Made by a program: the position numbers and the translations under genes
DNA from: an uncultured Lachnospiraceae bacterium
Lineage (GTDB): Bacteria; Bacillota_A; Clostridia; Lachnospirales; Lachnospiraceae
NCBI GenBank assembly: GCA_947564305.1
Contig: CANOBT010000110.1
Coordinates: forward strand, 1 to 17,926
Reading direction: 5' to 3'
DNA length: 17,926 bases
The notes under the pieces: generated by a model
Seen by the model: only the letters and a program-made list of their open reading frames with translations
Told to the model about the DNA's origin: nothing
The model's database searches: none
Shown here: piece by piece, positions 1-7,224 of the stretch
Position numbering within the stretch: the first letter of the stretch is position 1
Layout of the letters: the number at the start of each line of letters is the position of its first letter

Positions 1-1
1 G

Positions 2-58
2 ATCAATATCGTTCTTGCTGTTACTTTGCTGGAATGTGTGTACAGCATACTGAAATAG
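2..58 (+). CDS. C-terminal end of an unknown, probably membrane, protein (partial)
   Basis: An open frame runs from the window edge to a TAG stop and gives about 18 residues that are mostly hydrophobic (Val, Leu, Ile, Ala) and end in Ile-Leu-Lys. This would fit the last membrane helix of a transporter, but the piece is too short to name a family. It lies 24 bases before the aminotransferase start. It could equally be a chance frame. Confidence 0.3.
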   Translation: MNIVLAVTLLECVYSILK

Positions 59-82
59 GTGTCTTAGGGTATGGAGGTTATT

Positions 83-1282
83 ATGACGGATCAGGATATT
101 TTTAAGAAGGACAGTGAATATATTGCCCATACATATCAGCGTTTTCCTATTGCAGTGCGGTGCGGGCATGGCGCCAGTGCGGAGGATTTTGACGGGAAAA
201 GCTATGTTGATTTTGGGAGCGGTATTGGGACAAATTCTTTGGGGTTTTGTAATGAAAGCTGGGTGGATGCTGTTTCAGAACAGTTAAGGAAGATTCAGCA
301 TACTTCTAATTTATTTTACACTCTGCCGGATGTTCTGCTGGCAGAAAGGCTGTGCCGTGAAACCGGGTATTCCAAGGTCTTTTTTGGCAATTCCGGGGCG
401 GAGGCAAATGAGGCGGCTATCAAACTTGCGAGGAAATATGGAAGGGAGAAAAAGGGGGAGCATTGCAACCAGATCATCACCCTTAAAAATTCTTTCCATG
501 GAAGGACGATCACTACACTGGCTGCAACGGGGCAGGATTCCTTCCACCAGCATTTTTTCCCTTTTACAGAAGGGTTCCGCTATGTATCGGCTGATGACCG
601 ACAGCAGCTGCGGGATGCGGTTGATGGTTCTGTATGCGGGATCATGATTGAGCTTGTCCAAGGCGAGGGCGGTGTGACAGCCATAGATAAAGACTATGCA
701 AAGTATGTAGAAGAAGTCTGCATGGAAAATGAAATGTTGCTCATCGTGGATGAGGTGCAGACTGGTATCGGCAGGACGGGGACGTTTCTTTGCTGTGAGC
801 AGTACCATATCCGTCCGAATGTGATCACTCTTGCAAAAGGGTTGGGCGGAGGCCTTCCGATTGGCGCAGTTCTTATGGATGAGGCGGCTGGGGAGATTTT
901 TCGGCCGGGGCAGCATGGCTCCACCTTTGGCGGTAATCCGGTTGTCTGTGCGGGAGGTATTGAAGTGCTGGATCAGGTATGCAGGAAGGATTTTCTTTCT
1001 AATGTTTTTTCCAAGGCGGCATATTTAAAAGAAAAGCTATTGGCTCTGCCAGGGGTTGTTGAGGTTTCCGGGCTGGGGCTGATGATCGGGGTGAGGCTTG
1101 CGGAAGGAATGGATGCAAGGCTGGTGGCCAGCCGTTGTGCGGAAAATGGACTTATGATATTGACTGCCAAAACAAAGTTGAGAATCATGCCGCCTTTAAA
1201 TATTACTATGGATGAAATTGATAGAGGGCTGGATGTTTTGAGAGGGTGTTTGTCTGGACTTGGAGGTAGAGATGAAACTTGA
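83..1282 (+). CDS. class III PLP aminotransferase, acetylornithine aminotransferase-like
   Basis: This is a fold-type I aminotransferase of about 399 residues, the usual length of the ArgD/GabT group. PLP-binding features are in place: NSGAEANEAA at about 103-112, the FHGRT segment near 138-142, VDEVQTGIGRTG near 222-233 with the pyridine-binding Asp, and the Schiff-base Lys at about 252 in TLAKGLGGG. Acetylornithine or a similar omega-amino compound is the likely substrate, but ornithine, GABA or beta-alanine cannot be excluded. An upstream ATG at 71 is in frame, but it forms part of ATGGAGG; that GGAGG is a good ribosome site 5 bases before the ATG at 83, which is therefore chosen. The end overlaps the ACT-domain gene by 11 bases, suggesting translational coupling. 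No other arg gene is visible, so a role in a local amino-acid pathway is as likely as arginine synthesis. Confidence 0.85.
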   Translation: MTDQDIFKKDSEYIAHTYQRFPIAVRCGHGASAEDFDGKSYVDFGSGIGTNSLGFCNESWVDAVSEQLRKIQHTSNLFYTLPDVLLAERLCRETGYSKVFFGNSGAEANEAAIKLARKYGREKKGEHCNQIITLKNSFHGRTITTLAATGQDSFHQHFFPFTEGFRYVSADDRQQLRDAVDGSVCGIMIELVQGEGGVTAIDKDYAKYVEEVCMENEMLLIVDEVQTGIGRTGTFLCCEQYHIRPNVITLAKGLGGGLPIGAVLMDEAAGEIFRPGQHGSTFGGNPVVCAGGIEVLDQVCRKDFLSNVFSKAAYLKEKLLALPGVVEVSGLGLMIGVRLAEGMDARLVASRCAENGLMILTAKTKLRIMPPLNITMDEIDRGLDVLRGCLSGLGGRDET

Positions 1283-1637
1283 AAAAATAAACTATGATCT
1301 GACAATTTGTAAAGTTGCGTCAGAACTTGATGTTGATCTGGATAAGGAATTTTATTTCATTGGAAAGACTGATGAGGAGTATTCTGTGGTGTGTATTACA
1401 GAAGATGTGCCTGCAAATACGATTGAACGGGATGATGGGTGGAAAGGTTTTCGGATACGGGGGACTTTGGAGTTCTCATTGGTTGGTATCCTTGCTGAAC
1501 TGTCCGGTATCCTTGCAGCAAATAAGATCGGGATATTTGCTGTATCCACATTCAACACGGATTATATTCTTGTGAAGGAAGAAAATTTTGAGAGGGCATT
1601 AGAGGTATTGGCTTTGGCCGGACATGAACTTGTCTGA
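1272..1637 (+). CDS. small ACT-domain protein (ACT_7-like)
   Basis: A 121-residue protein. The C-terminal half (about 65-121) has the pattern of a single ACT domain: LEFSLVGILAELSGILAANKIGIFAVSTFNTDYILV, here quoted in parts: 'FSLVGILAELSGILA' for the helix after the first strand and 'IGIFAVSTFNTDYILV' for the next strands. The N-terminal half resembles the first, degenerate ACT repeat of the ACT_7/CASTOR-like family. ACT domains bind amino acids and regulate enzymes; no catalytic domain is attached, so a free-standing sensor is likely. The start is the ATG at 1272 with GGAGG at 1262-1266, not the in-frame TTG at 1260. It overlaps the end of the aminotransferase, and the partner could be that enzyme or another gene of the cluster; this is inference. 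Confidence 0.75.
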   Translation: MKLEKINYDLTICKVASELDVDLDKEFYFIGKTDEEYSVVCITEDVPANTIERDDGWKGFRIRGTLEFSLVGILAELSGILAANKIGIFAVSTFNTDYILVKEENFERALEVLALAGHELV

Positions 1638-1652
1638 TGAATTTTGAAGGCT

Positions 1653-1664
1653 ATACCATGGTAT
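1653..1664. promoter_or_regulatory. 12-bp perfect palindrome, possible operator
   Basis: ATACCATGGTAT is perfectly self-complementary, and its left half recurs as ATACCAT at about 1674-1680. It lies in the 72-base gap before the Cys/Met-type PLP gene and is the only sizeable gap in the front part of the cluster. A regulator site is plausible, but no regulator gene is visible and no clear -35/-10 pair was found next to it. Confidence 0.3.
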
Positions 1665-1709
1665 GAAGGGATTATACCATGAGGGAAACAAAGTATGGAG
1701 GAGCGGATT

Positions 1710-2733
1710 ATGAGAGATGAAACCAAATGCCTGCACGCAGGCTATACGCCTAAGAATACGGAGCCAAGGGTGGTGCCGATTGTGCAGAGCATAACCTATG
1801 TTTATGATTCCACGGAGGAAGTGGCGGCGGTATTGCTTTCCCTGCTTAATATCTGTGAGGCAGGCGACAGCTTTATCAGCACCACTGAAATTTATGGCGG
1901 CTCTGTGAATCTGTTTTCCTATACGCTGAAAAAGCTGGGGATTGAATGTATCTATATTGACAAGAATGCGTCTGATCAGGAGATAGATGCGGCGTTCCGG
2001 CCAAATACAAAGGCTGTGTTCGGGGAGACGCTTGCCAATCCGGCGTTGACGGTGTTGGATATCGAGCGTTTTGCTGATATCGCGCACCGGCATCAGGTTC
2101 CGCTGATCGTGGATAATACCTTTGCGACTCCGGTCTTGTGTAAGCCCTTTGAATACGGGGCTGACGGAGCCGGACGAATCTTATCATGGCATTTCTTATA
2201 CGGACACATATGGTAAGAAGGCATATATTGTTAAGGCAAGGATGCAGCTCATGAGGGATTTTGGAGCCTATCCGGCAGCGCATTCCGCATTCCTTTTGAA
2301 TCTTGGCCTGGAAACGCTGGCCGTCCGGATGAAGCAGTATTGTGAGAATGCAATGGTGGTTGCCAGATATCTGGAGGGTTCCGGATATGTAGAGCGCGTG
2401 AATTATCCGGGGCTGGAAAGCGATGCGGATTATGAGCTGGCTAAAAAGTATCTGAAAGGATGCAGCGGTGTCATTTCTTTTGTGATTAAAGGCGGGAAAG
2501 AAAATGCCATAAAATTTATGAATGCTCTGTGGCTTGCTTCCAATGAGGTTCATGTTGCGGATATCCGTACCTGCGTATTGCATCCGGCAAGCGAGACGCA
2601 TCGCCAGCTTACGGAGGAGCAGTTAGCGGCAGCCGGGATTGAAAGCGGTATGGTAAGGCTGTCTGTGGGGCTGGAGAGCGTGGAGGATATCATTGAGGAT
2701 CTGGAAAGGGCATTTTCCTGTCTGGAAGCCTAA
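1710..2733 (+). pseudogene. broken O-acetylhomoserine sulfhydrylase / Cys-Met PLP enzyme
   Basis: Two halves of a Cys/Met-metabolism PLP enzyme (MetY or methionine gamma-lyase type) are recognisable. The N-terminal part (1710 to about 2165) has the typical start with KCLHAGYTPKN and PRVVPIVQS, then EIYGGSVNLF and VDNTFATPVLCKPFEYGAD. The C-terminal part continues in another frame from about 2158 with GLTEPDESYHG, then AHSAFLLNLGLETL and CVLHPASETHRQL. Full members are about 425 residues. Two segments are missing: about 45-50 residues in frame near 1821-1835, including the phosphate-binding Arg/Tyr and SGQAA regions, and about 40 residues with a frame change at 2158-2165, including the STTKY-type Schiff-base lysine. 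Without that lysine the enzyme cannot form the PLP aldimine. Start: ATG 1710 after GGAGGAG (1697-1703); the ATG at 1695 is part of that ribosome site. Confidence 0.85.
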
Positions 2734-2750
2734 GAGGAAGCAGGTGGAAT

Positions 2751-3470
2751 ATGAAATATCAGATACAGAAGGCGGTTGCTGATATTGGCATAAAAGTGGT
2801 CTTTGCGTCTGTTGAAGGGGTGGACAATATTGGGAGGAGCCCTGAATGGGAGGCAGAACGTAAAGAAAGGCTGGATAATTTGCGGAAACGCTATGAGGGT
2901 CTGGAAGTACATGAGGATGCGGTTCTTGAAGGATACCATGTCCTGCATGACAAGTCCGGGGTAAAGCGCAGAAAAAATATCCCTTCCAGTGAGAATCTGA
3001 TAAAAATGCTGTTGAAGCATGGGGATTTGCCTTTTATCAATCAGGTGGTGGATATTTACAACGTGATCTCCATGGAGAGCAGGCTTTGTGTGGCGGCACA
3101 TAACTGGGATAGGATTGATGGGAATCTGACAGTGCGTTTTTCGGATGGTTCAGAGACCTACATACCATTGGGGCAGGAGCAGCCGGTTCCGATGAATCCG
3201 CATGAATACTGTTACTGTGATGATGCTAATGAGGTTTTATGCAGGCTGGAAATACGGCAGGTCAATAAAACGAAGGTAGATGAGGGTGTAAGGAATATTT
3301 TGTATATCATTGAGGGAAATGCAGCAACTGAGGACGCTTTTTTATCAGAGGTTATGCAGGAGATCATAGATACAACAGTGAAGTATTGTGGGGGGAAGAG
3401 GGGAAATTTTTTCCCCGGATGTATTATCTTAAATCAAAAAAAGAGAGGCAGGAAGAATGATGTTATATAA
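2751..3470 (+). CDS. B3/4 domain protein (PheT-like tRNA-editing domain)
   Basis: A 239-residue protein with the B3/4 fold found in the beta subunit of phenylalanyl-tRNA synthetase and in free-standing proteins of this length. Typical segments are NLIKMLLKHGDLPFINQVVD (about 84-103), the ISMESRLCVAAHNWDRIDG stretch near 107-125, and the GVRNILYIIEGN strand near 180-191. In PheT this domain hydrolyses mischarged Tyr-tRNA(Phe); free-standing copies are thought to remove wrong amino acids or act on related adducts, but the substrate is unknown. It follows the broken PLP gene by 17 bases and overlaps the next gene by 11. The last 25 or so residues (CGGKRGNFF to the end) are basic and unlike the usual short tail; a G-rich run at 3389-3403 and a small GGGGAAA/TTTCCCC hairpin lie there, so a late frameshift is possible. 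Confidence 0.75.
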   Translation: MKYQIQKAVADIGIKVVFASVEGVDNIGRSPEWEAERKERLDNLRKRYEGLEVHEDAVLEGYHVLHDKSGVKRRKNIPSSENLIKMLLKHGDLPFINQVVDIYNVISMESRLCVAAHNWDRIDGNLTVRFSDGSETYIPLGQEQPVPMNPHEYCYCDDANEVLCRLEIRQVNKTKVDEGVRNILYIIEGNAATEDAFLSEVMQEIIDTTVKYCGGKRGNFFPGCIILNQKKRGRKNDVI

Positions 3471-4248
3471 TATCTATTTTAGTGCAAAAGGGACAACAGA
3501 AACATGTGCGGCTTGTATCGGGCGGGGATTGAATATGGAAATGAAGCCATATAACTGGCTGGAAGCACCTTGTAATGAATTGCTGGAGATTCCCAAAGAG
3601 GATGTGTTGCTTTTTAGTATGCCGGTATATGGAGGGTTTATTCCGCAGGTATGCGCACATATGGCAGAGAACTTAAAAGGGGACAATACCCCGGCGGTGA
3701 TTGCAGCCGTATATGGCAACCGCCATTATGATGATGCTTTGCTGCAGATGAAAGATATCCTGACGAGGCAGGGGTTTGTGGTGATAGCGGCAGGGGCATT
3801 TCTGGCGGAGCATTCTGTTTTTCCGTCTGTTGCGTCAGGTCGCCCGGATGAGAGGGATAAGGCGGCTATGGAGGAATTTGCTGAAAAATGCAGCCTGCTT
3901 TTGAAGGAAAAGGATGTAACGGAATATGGGGAGATCCGTTTACCGGGGACACCGGGATATGATGGATTTTCTTATGAAGGGGTGCCGTTTAAGCCTTGTG
4001 GGGATGAAAAGTGTGTAGGCTGTGGGGCATGTGTGGAAATCTGCCCGCAGAAGGCTATCTGTACAGAGAATCCATGCCAGACAAAGGGGGAGCTTTGTAT
4101 TGCCTGCGGTGCCTGCATCAAGGCTTGCCCTACGGGCGCAAGGAATTATCATAGTGAGGTTTATGAGCAGGTTCGGGTGGATTTTGAAAAGATGTGTTCT
4201 GCGTACAGAAATCCGGAGACCTTTTACATCGGGGAGGCGAAGGCATGA
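3460..4248 (+). CDS. EFR1-type flavodoxin / 2[4Fe-4S] ferredoxin protein
   Basis: A 262-residue protein with a flavodoxin-like N-terminal domain (FSAKGTTE phosphate loop at about 7-14, PVYGGFIP near 55-62, AVYGNRHYDDAL near 83-94) and a C-terminal double-cluster ferredoxin. Eight cysteines in two CxxCxxCxxxCP motifs lie at about 185/188/191/195 and 213/216/219/223. It should pass electrons between an FMN and two [4Fe-4S] clusters in the cytoplasm; the partner is unknown. ATG at 3457 and 3460 are both possible; 3460 fits GGAAG at 3451-3455 better. The start lies inside the preceding gene, and the stop shares ATGA with the next start (4245-4248), so this gene is translationally coupled on both sides. 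This ties a redox protein to an amino-acid cluster. Confidence 0.85.
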   Translation: MLYNIYFSAKGTTETCAACIGRGLNMEMKPYNWLEAPCNELLEIPKEDVLLFSMPVYGGFIPQVCAHMAENLKGDNTPAVIAAVYGNRHYDDALLQMKDILTRQGFVVIAAGAFLAEHSVFPSVASGRPDERDKAAMEEFAEKCSLLLKEKDVTEYGEIRLPGTPGYDGFSYEGVPFKPCGDEKCVGCGACVEICPQKAICTENPCQTKGELCIACGACIKACPTGARNYHSEVYEQVRVDFEKMCSAYRNPETFYIGEAKA

Positions 4249-5013
4249 AAAAGATTCCGTTGGCAACGCCTACTATGCACACGGAGGAGCAGCAGTATAT
4301 CCGGGAGGCTTTTGATACAAACTGGGTTTCGCCGTTGGGGCCTAATGTGGATGCTTTTGAGCGTGAGGTGGCTGCATATGCAGGGGCATCTGCGGCTGCT
4401 GCCCTTTCGTCCGGGACTGCCGCCCTGCATCTGGCAGTGATCCTGGCTGGTGTAAAGGAAAATGATATTGTATTTATTCCGTCTCTGACTTTTGCGGCCA
4501 GCGTGAACCCGGTCAGGTATGAAAAGGCTGTGCCGGTCTTTATTGATTCGGAGCGTGATACCTGGAATATGGATGCGGCGGCATTGCGGAAGGCGTTTGA
4601 GAAATATCCGCACCCGGCGGCTGTCATGGCGGTGCATCTTTATGGGACATCGGCGGATATGGATGAGATATGCAGCATTTGCTGATATCGAGGAGATAGA
4701 GATGAATCCTTTGAATGGGAATGGTGTAGATAATAACTGGCTTTCCTGCATGACTGTTTCCCCTGACAGCCATGTTTCCCCGGTACAGATTATGGATGCT
4801 CTGGCGGATGCGGATATTGAGACGCGGCCTATATGGAAACCGATGCATCTGCAGCCGGTATTTAAGGAGTATGATTTTATACAGGTGGAAGATGGTTTGA
4901 GTGTCAGTGAGGATATTTTCAACAGAGGGCTTTGCCTGCAGAGTGACATTAAAAATACGGAAGAAGATATGCAGCGCATTGTACGAATCGTGCGGGAACA
5001 GTTTGGGGCATAG
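4245..5013 (+). pseudogene. broken DegT/DnrJ/EryC1-type aminotransferase
   Basis: The N-terminal third of a sugar- or amino-acid-type DegT/DnrJ/EryC1 aminotransferase is clear from 4245: NWVSPLGPNVDAFEREVA, ALSSGTAALHLA and VHLYGTSADMDEI. At about 4665-4675 the frame changes and the C-terminal part follows: FADIEEIEMNPLNG, NNWLSC, RPIWKPMHLQPVF and RGLCLQSDIKN. Family members have about 370-390 residues; here roughly 250 codons remain, so about 120-130 are lost, including the central Asp and the FSFNGNK-type lysine that binds PLP. Frame 0 ends at 4685 soon after the junction. The ribosome site GGGGAGG (4231-4237) and the ATGA overlap with the upstream stop are intact, so the start signals outlived the gene. 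In relatives such proteins act in surface-glycan sugar amination. Confidence 0.85.
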
Positions 5014-5041
5014 AACGTAAAATTGATAGGAGGCTATTTCA

Positions 5042-6133
5042 ATGAGAAATGTATACAATTTTTCTGCCGGTCCGGCGGTTCTGCCGGAGCCGGTATTGCA
5101 GGAAGCGGCAGATGAAATGATGGATTATAAGGGCAGTGGTATGTCTGTTATGGAGATCAGCCATCGCTCCGCATTATTTCAATCCATTATAGATGATACA
5201 GAACATGATTTACGGACATTGATGGGGATTCCGGATGATTACGAGGTATTGTTCCTGCAGGGCGGGACTTCGCTGCAGTTTGCGATGATTCCGATGAATT
5301 TTATGCGGAATAAAAAAGCGGATTATATCCTGACCGGATACTGGGCAAAAAAGGCCTATGAGGAAGCAAAATTATATGGGAAGATCAATGTGGCGGCTTC
5401 TTCGGAAGGGGATAATTTTTCTTATATTCCTGATTGCAGTGACATAGATATCCTGCCTGATTCGGATTATGTTTATATGTGCGAAAATAATACGATTTAT
5501 GGTACGAAATTTCAAAAGTGCCCAAACAGCAAGGGAAAGATACTGGTCAATGATGTGTCATCCTGCTTTCTGTCCGAACCAATGAATGTATCTGATTACG
5601 GGATGCTTTTTGGAGGAATTCAGAAAAACCTTGGGCCGGCAGGATTGGTGATTGCGATTATCCGTAAGAATCTGATCGCGGAAAATGTTCTGCCATGGAC
5701 GCCGACAATGCTCCGTTATAAGGTTCACGCGGATAAGAAATCGCTGTATAATACGCCGCCTACTTATAATATTTATGTTGTGGGAAAAGTGCTCAAATGG
5801 ATTCAAGGGTTAGGCGGTCTTGAAAAAATGAAGGAGATTAACGAGAGGAAAGCGTTTCTTTTATATGATTACCTGGATGAAAGCCGATTGTTTGAGGGTA
5901 TGGCGAGGAAGGATAGCCGTTCCTTGATGAATGTAACTTTCCGGGCAGGATCTGATGAAGTGAATGCAGAGTTTATAAAGGCGGCTGAAAAGAATGGGAT
6001 TATCAGCATTGGAGGGCATCGTGCTGTTGGGGGCATGAGGGCAAGCCTATATAATGCTATGCCAGTGGAGGGCGTGGAATACTTAGTGGACTTTATGCGT
6101 GATTTTGAAGCCCGGAAATTGTCTGGTCTTTGA
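5042..6133 (+). CDS. serC: phosphoserine aminotransferase
   Basis: A 363-residue class V aminotransferase that converts 3-phosphohydroxypyruvate and glutamate to phosphoserine and 2-oxoglutarate, in serine and possibly pyridoxine synthesis. Visible features: NFSAGPAVLPEPVLQEA at the start, SVMEISHRS (about 35-43), LQGGTSLQFAM (72-82), NDVSS (170-174), the PLP lysine at about 195 in GGIQKNLGPAGL, and the C-terminal GGHRAVGGMRASLYNA. Length and motifs are complete, in contrast to the broken PLP genes before it. The start is supported by AGGAGG at 5028-5033. It follows the broken DegT gene by 28 bases. In many clostridia serA follows serC; here it does not. Confidence 0.95.
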   Translation: MRNVYNFSAGPAVLPEPVLQEAADEMMDYKGSGMSVMEISHRSALFQSIIDDTEHDLRTLMGIPDDYEVLFLQGGTSLQFAMIPMNFMRNKKADYILTGYWAKKAYEEAKLYGKINVAASSEGDNFSYIPDCSDIDILPDSDYVYMCENNTIYGTKFQKCPNSKGKILVNDVSSCFLSEPMNVSDYGMLFGGIQKNLGPAGLVIAIIRKNLIAENVLPWTPTMLRYKVHADKKSLYNTPPTYNIYVVGKVLKWIQGLGGLEKMKEINERKAFLLYDYLDESRLFEGMARKDSRSLMNVTFRAGSDEVNAEFIKAAEKNGIISIGGHRAVGGMRASLYNAMPVEGVEYLVDFMRDFEARKLSGL

Positions 6134-6227
6134 ACTGGATAGAAAATTATAACCATCAGGAAATGTGTATAAAACATAGATTGAAAAAAGAGTTTTTTGT
6201 TATCAGGGTAGGGCGTGGAAAGGAGAG

Positions 6228-6383
6228 GTGATTGTTATCCAGAAAATGAAGTGTCCGAGACAGCAGTGCAGGAGACGTGTTTGTGATATTGGGATGGCAA
6301 TATCAGGAGTAATCATCGTCGAATTAAAATGTCCGCACTGTGGGAGGATAGTCAGAGTATGCTGGAGACCAAAGAGAAAATAA
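6228..6383 (+). CDS. 51-residue zinc-ribbon-like protein
   Basis: A small basic protein with cysteines at about 9, 14, 19, 35, 38 and 45: a CPRQQC knuckle near the N-terminus and a CPHCG knuckle near the middle, as in Com-like or rubredoxin-like zinc ribbons. A GTG at 6228 is chosen because GGAAAGG (6217-6223) precedes it; an internal ATG at 6246 lies too far from the ribosome site. It sits between serC and a strong terminator, so it may be the last gene of the cluster transcript. Small zinc-ribbon proteins of this kind often travel with mobile elements; its job here is unknown. Confidence 0.55.
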   Translation: MIVIQKMKCPRQQCRRRVCDIGMAISGVIIVELKCPHCGRIVRVCWRPKRK

Positions 6384-6400
6384 TAGATATACATAATATG

Positions 6401-6431
6401 AAAAAGGCAGGTACAATAACCTGCTTTTTTT
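6401..6431 (+). terminator. rho-independent terminator after the zinc-ribbon gene
   Basis: GCAGGT (6407-6412) and ACCTGC (6419-6424) form a 6-bp stem with a 6-base loop, extended by the flanking A5 and T7 runs. It lies 18 bases after the 51-residue gene and probably ends the whole cluster transcript. Confidence 0.85.
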
Positions 6432-6615
6432 ATGCTCTTTTTTATACATGCTTGCGTACTTTGAATGGATGATGGTTTATTTGGGAATACTTAAACTATC
6501 AATGGTAATTTATGGAAAGAATGCCATTAGATGGTTCATTACTATAGGTTATAGTAGAAACCAGATAACTGAATAAGTACCGAGCGAGTGGGACCGCATT
6601 GTGTCGAGTCACGAA

Positions 6616-6672
6616 TGGCCGGAGTAAAGCTAGTGAATTTTTTAGAATGATAGCTTTCCTTGGCCATTTTTT
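6616..6672 (+). terminator. long imperfect hairpin with T6 tail
   Basis: TGGCC (6616-6620) pairs with GGCCA (6662-6666), and AAAGCTA pairs with TAGCTTT nearer the loop; a T6 run follows. The shape is that of a terminator or the 3' end of a small RNA. No gene immediately upstream needs a terminator, since one lies at 6401-6431, so the stretch 6432-6672 could encode a small transcript; this is inference. Confidence 0.45.
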
Positions 6673-6705
6673 GCCGATTTTATATCCTGTCCCATATCTA
6701 AAATT

Positions 6706-6749
6706 AAAGCATTCCTGACTTTACGAAGGCGTAAAGAAAGGAATGCTTT
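6706..6749 (+). promoter_or_regulatory. hairpin that hides the ribosome site of the next small gene
   Basis: AAAGCATTCCT (6706-6716) pairs perfectly with AGGAATGCTTT (6739-6749), and inside it CTTTACG (6719-6725) pairs with CGTAAAG (6730-6736) around an AAGG loop. The right arm contains the likely Shine-Dalgarno AAAGGA (6738-6742) and stops one base before the ATG at 6750. As RNA this would block translation; as DNA it could be a recombinase or binding site. Confidence 0.5.
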
Positions 6750-6932
6750 ATGTCTAAAAGGATTATTACGATCAAGTCTGGTAATGAGGAAATCACACTG
6801 GAAGTTACGGAAGAGGAATACCTGAAATATTACCGCCCATGGTGGCAGCAGAAGAAGCGGGAGTAGAGGAACCGGGAAGCGATGGAAGAAAAGGGGTATA
6901 CAGAAGAATCTTTTGAGGCATGGAGAGACAGT
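6750..6932 (+). pseudogene. 5' part of a sigma-like element gene, with amber stop
   Basis: The first 38 codons give a small-protein start typical of Firmicute element genes with a sigma-70 region 4-like C-terminus: KRIITIKSGNEEITLEVTEE, then YYRPWWQQKKRE. A TAG stop follows at 6864-6866, after which the same frame continues with RNREAMEEKGYTEESFEAW. From memory of the family, CAG (Gln) is expected at this position, so one C-to-T change explains the stop. The helical sigma region 4 domain that should follow is absent; the sequence runs directly into terminase coding sequence in another frame. ATG 6750 is preceded by AAAGGA, buried in a hairpin. The 38-residue open part may still be translated. 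Confidence 0.65.
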
Positions 6933-7179
6933 GCTGTTCCTGCCGTATTTCTGGATTCCGGAGAAGAACATTGCCCACGGCGGGCATCCGGTCCTGCGGT
7001 GGATGATGGACAATATCTTTATCCGGACGGACCCTGCGGGGAACATCAAGCCGGATAAGGAGAAGTCCACGGAGAAGATTGACGGCGCGGTGGCTTCGAT
7101 CATGGCGCTTGACCGGGCAGTGCGGAATGGCGGGAGTGTGGGAAGCGTGTATGATGAGCGGGGGATTTTGTCCTTTTAG
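6928..7179 (+). pseudogene. 3' remnant of a phage terminase large subunit
   Basis: The frame gives LFLPYFWIPEKN, then IAHGGHPVLRWMMDN, IFIRTDPAGNIKPDKEKSTE and KIDGAVASIMALDRAVRNGG to a TAG stop. These are conserved parts of HK97-type TerL nuclease domains. In full proteins the PYFWIPE segment and the AHGGxPVLRWMMDN segment are separated by roughly 100 residues; here they abut at about 6961-6970, so an in-frame internal deletion has removed the start of the nuclease domain. The N-terminal ATPase is missing altogether. This is debris of a prophage, not an active terminase. Confidence 0.8.
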
Positions 7180-7193
7180 TCTGCCGGGATTCA

Positions 7194-7202
7194 TGGTATA
7201 CT
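7194..7202 (+). promoter_or_regulatory. extended -10 promoter for the DUF cassette
   Basis: TGGTATACT has an extended -10 TG and a good TATACT box 23 bases before the first start codon; the -35 at about 7174-7179 (TTTTAG) is poor. It lies directly after the terminase remnant. Confidence 0.4.
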
Positions 7203-7224
7203 GTAGGAAACAGGACTTACAGAG

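Larger units (their letters stand above)
6432..6749. other. structured non-coding stretch, no gene
   Basis: No supported reading frame in these 318 bases. The stretch contains several inverted repeats: AATGG/CCATT (about 6501-6527), ACTATA-ggt-TATAGT (6541-6555), the long imperfect hairpin at 6616-6672 and the perfect hairpin at 6706-6749. The bases around 6580-6612 are G-rich and unlike their surroundings. It may be the boundary of the element whose remains follow, but no attachment repeat could be shown. Confidence 0.4.

Noticed and set aside
1638..1709. T-box or other riboswitch before the Cys/Met PLP gene
   Set aside because: The gap is only 72 bases, with a palindrome but no T-box or SAM-aptamer conserved words and no terminator.
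1876..2601. 241-codon open frame on the minus strand
   Set aside because: It lies across the broken PLP gene, whose two halves have clear family matches; the antisense translation is His/Arg/Gln rich with no domain and no ribosome site.
4224..4979. 251-codon open frame on the minus strand
   Set aside because: It runs opposite the DegT-type gene and has no protein-like composition; it is open only because of codon bias on the other strand.
6560..6680. group II intron or integrase attachment site
   Set aside because: No GTGYG start, no domain V pattern, no reverse transcriptase or integrase, and no direct repeat flanking the debris was found.
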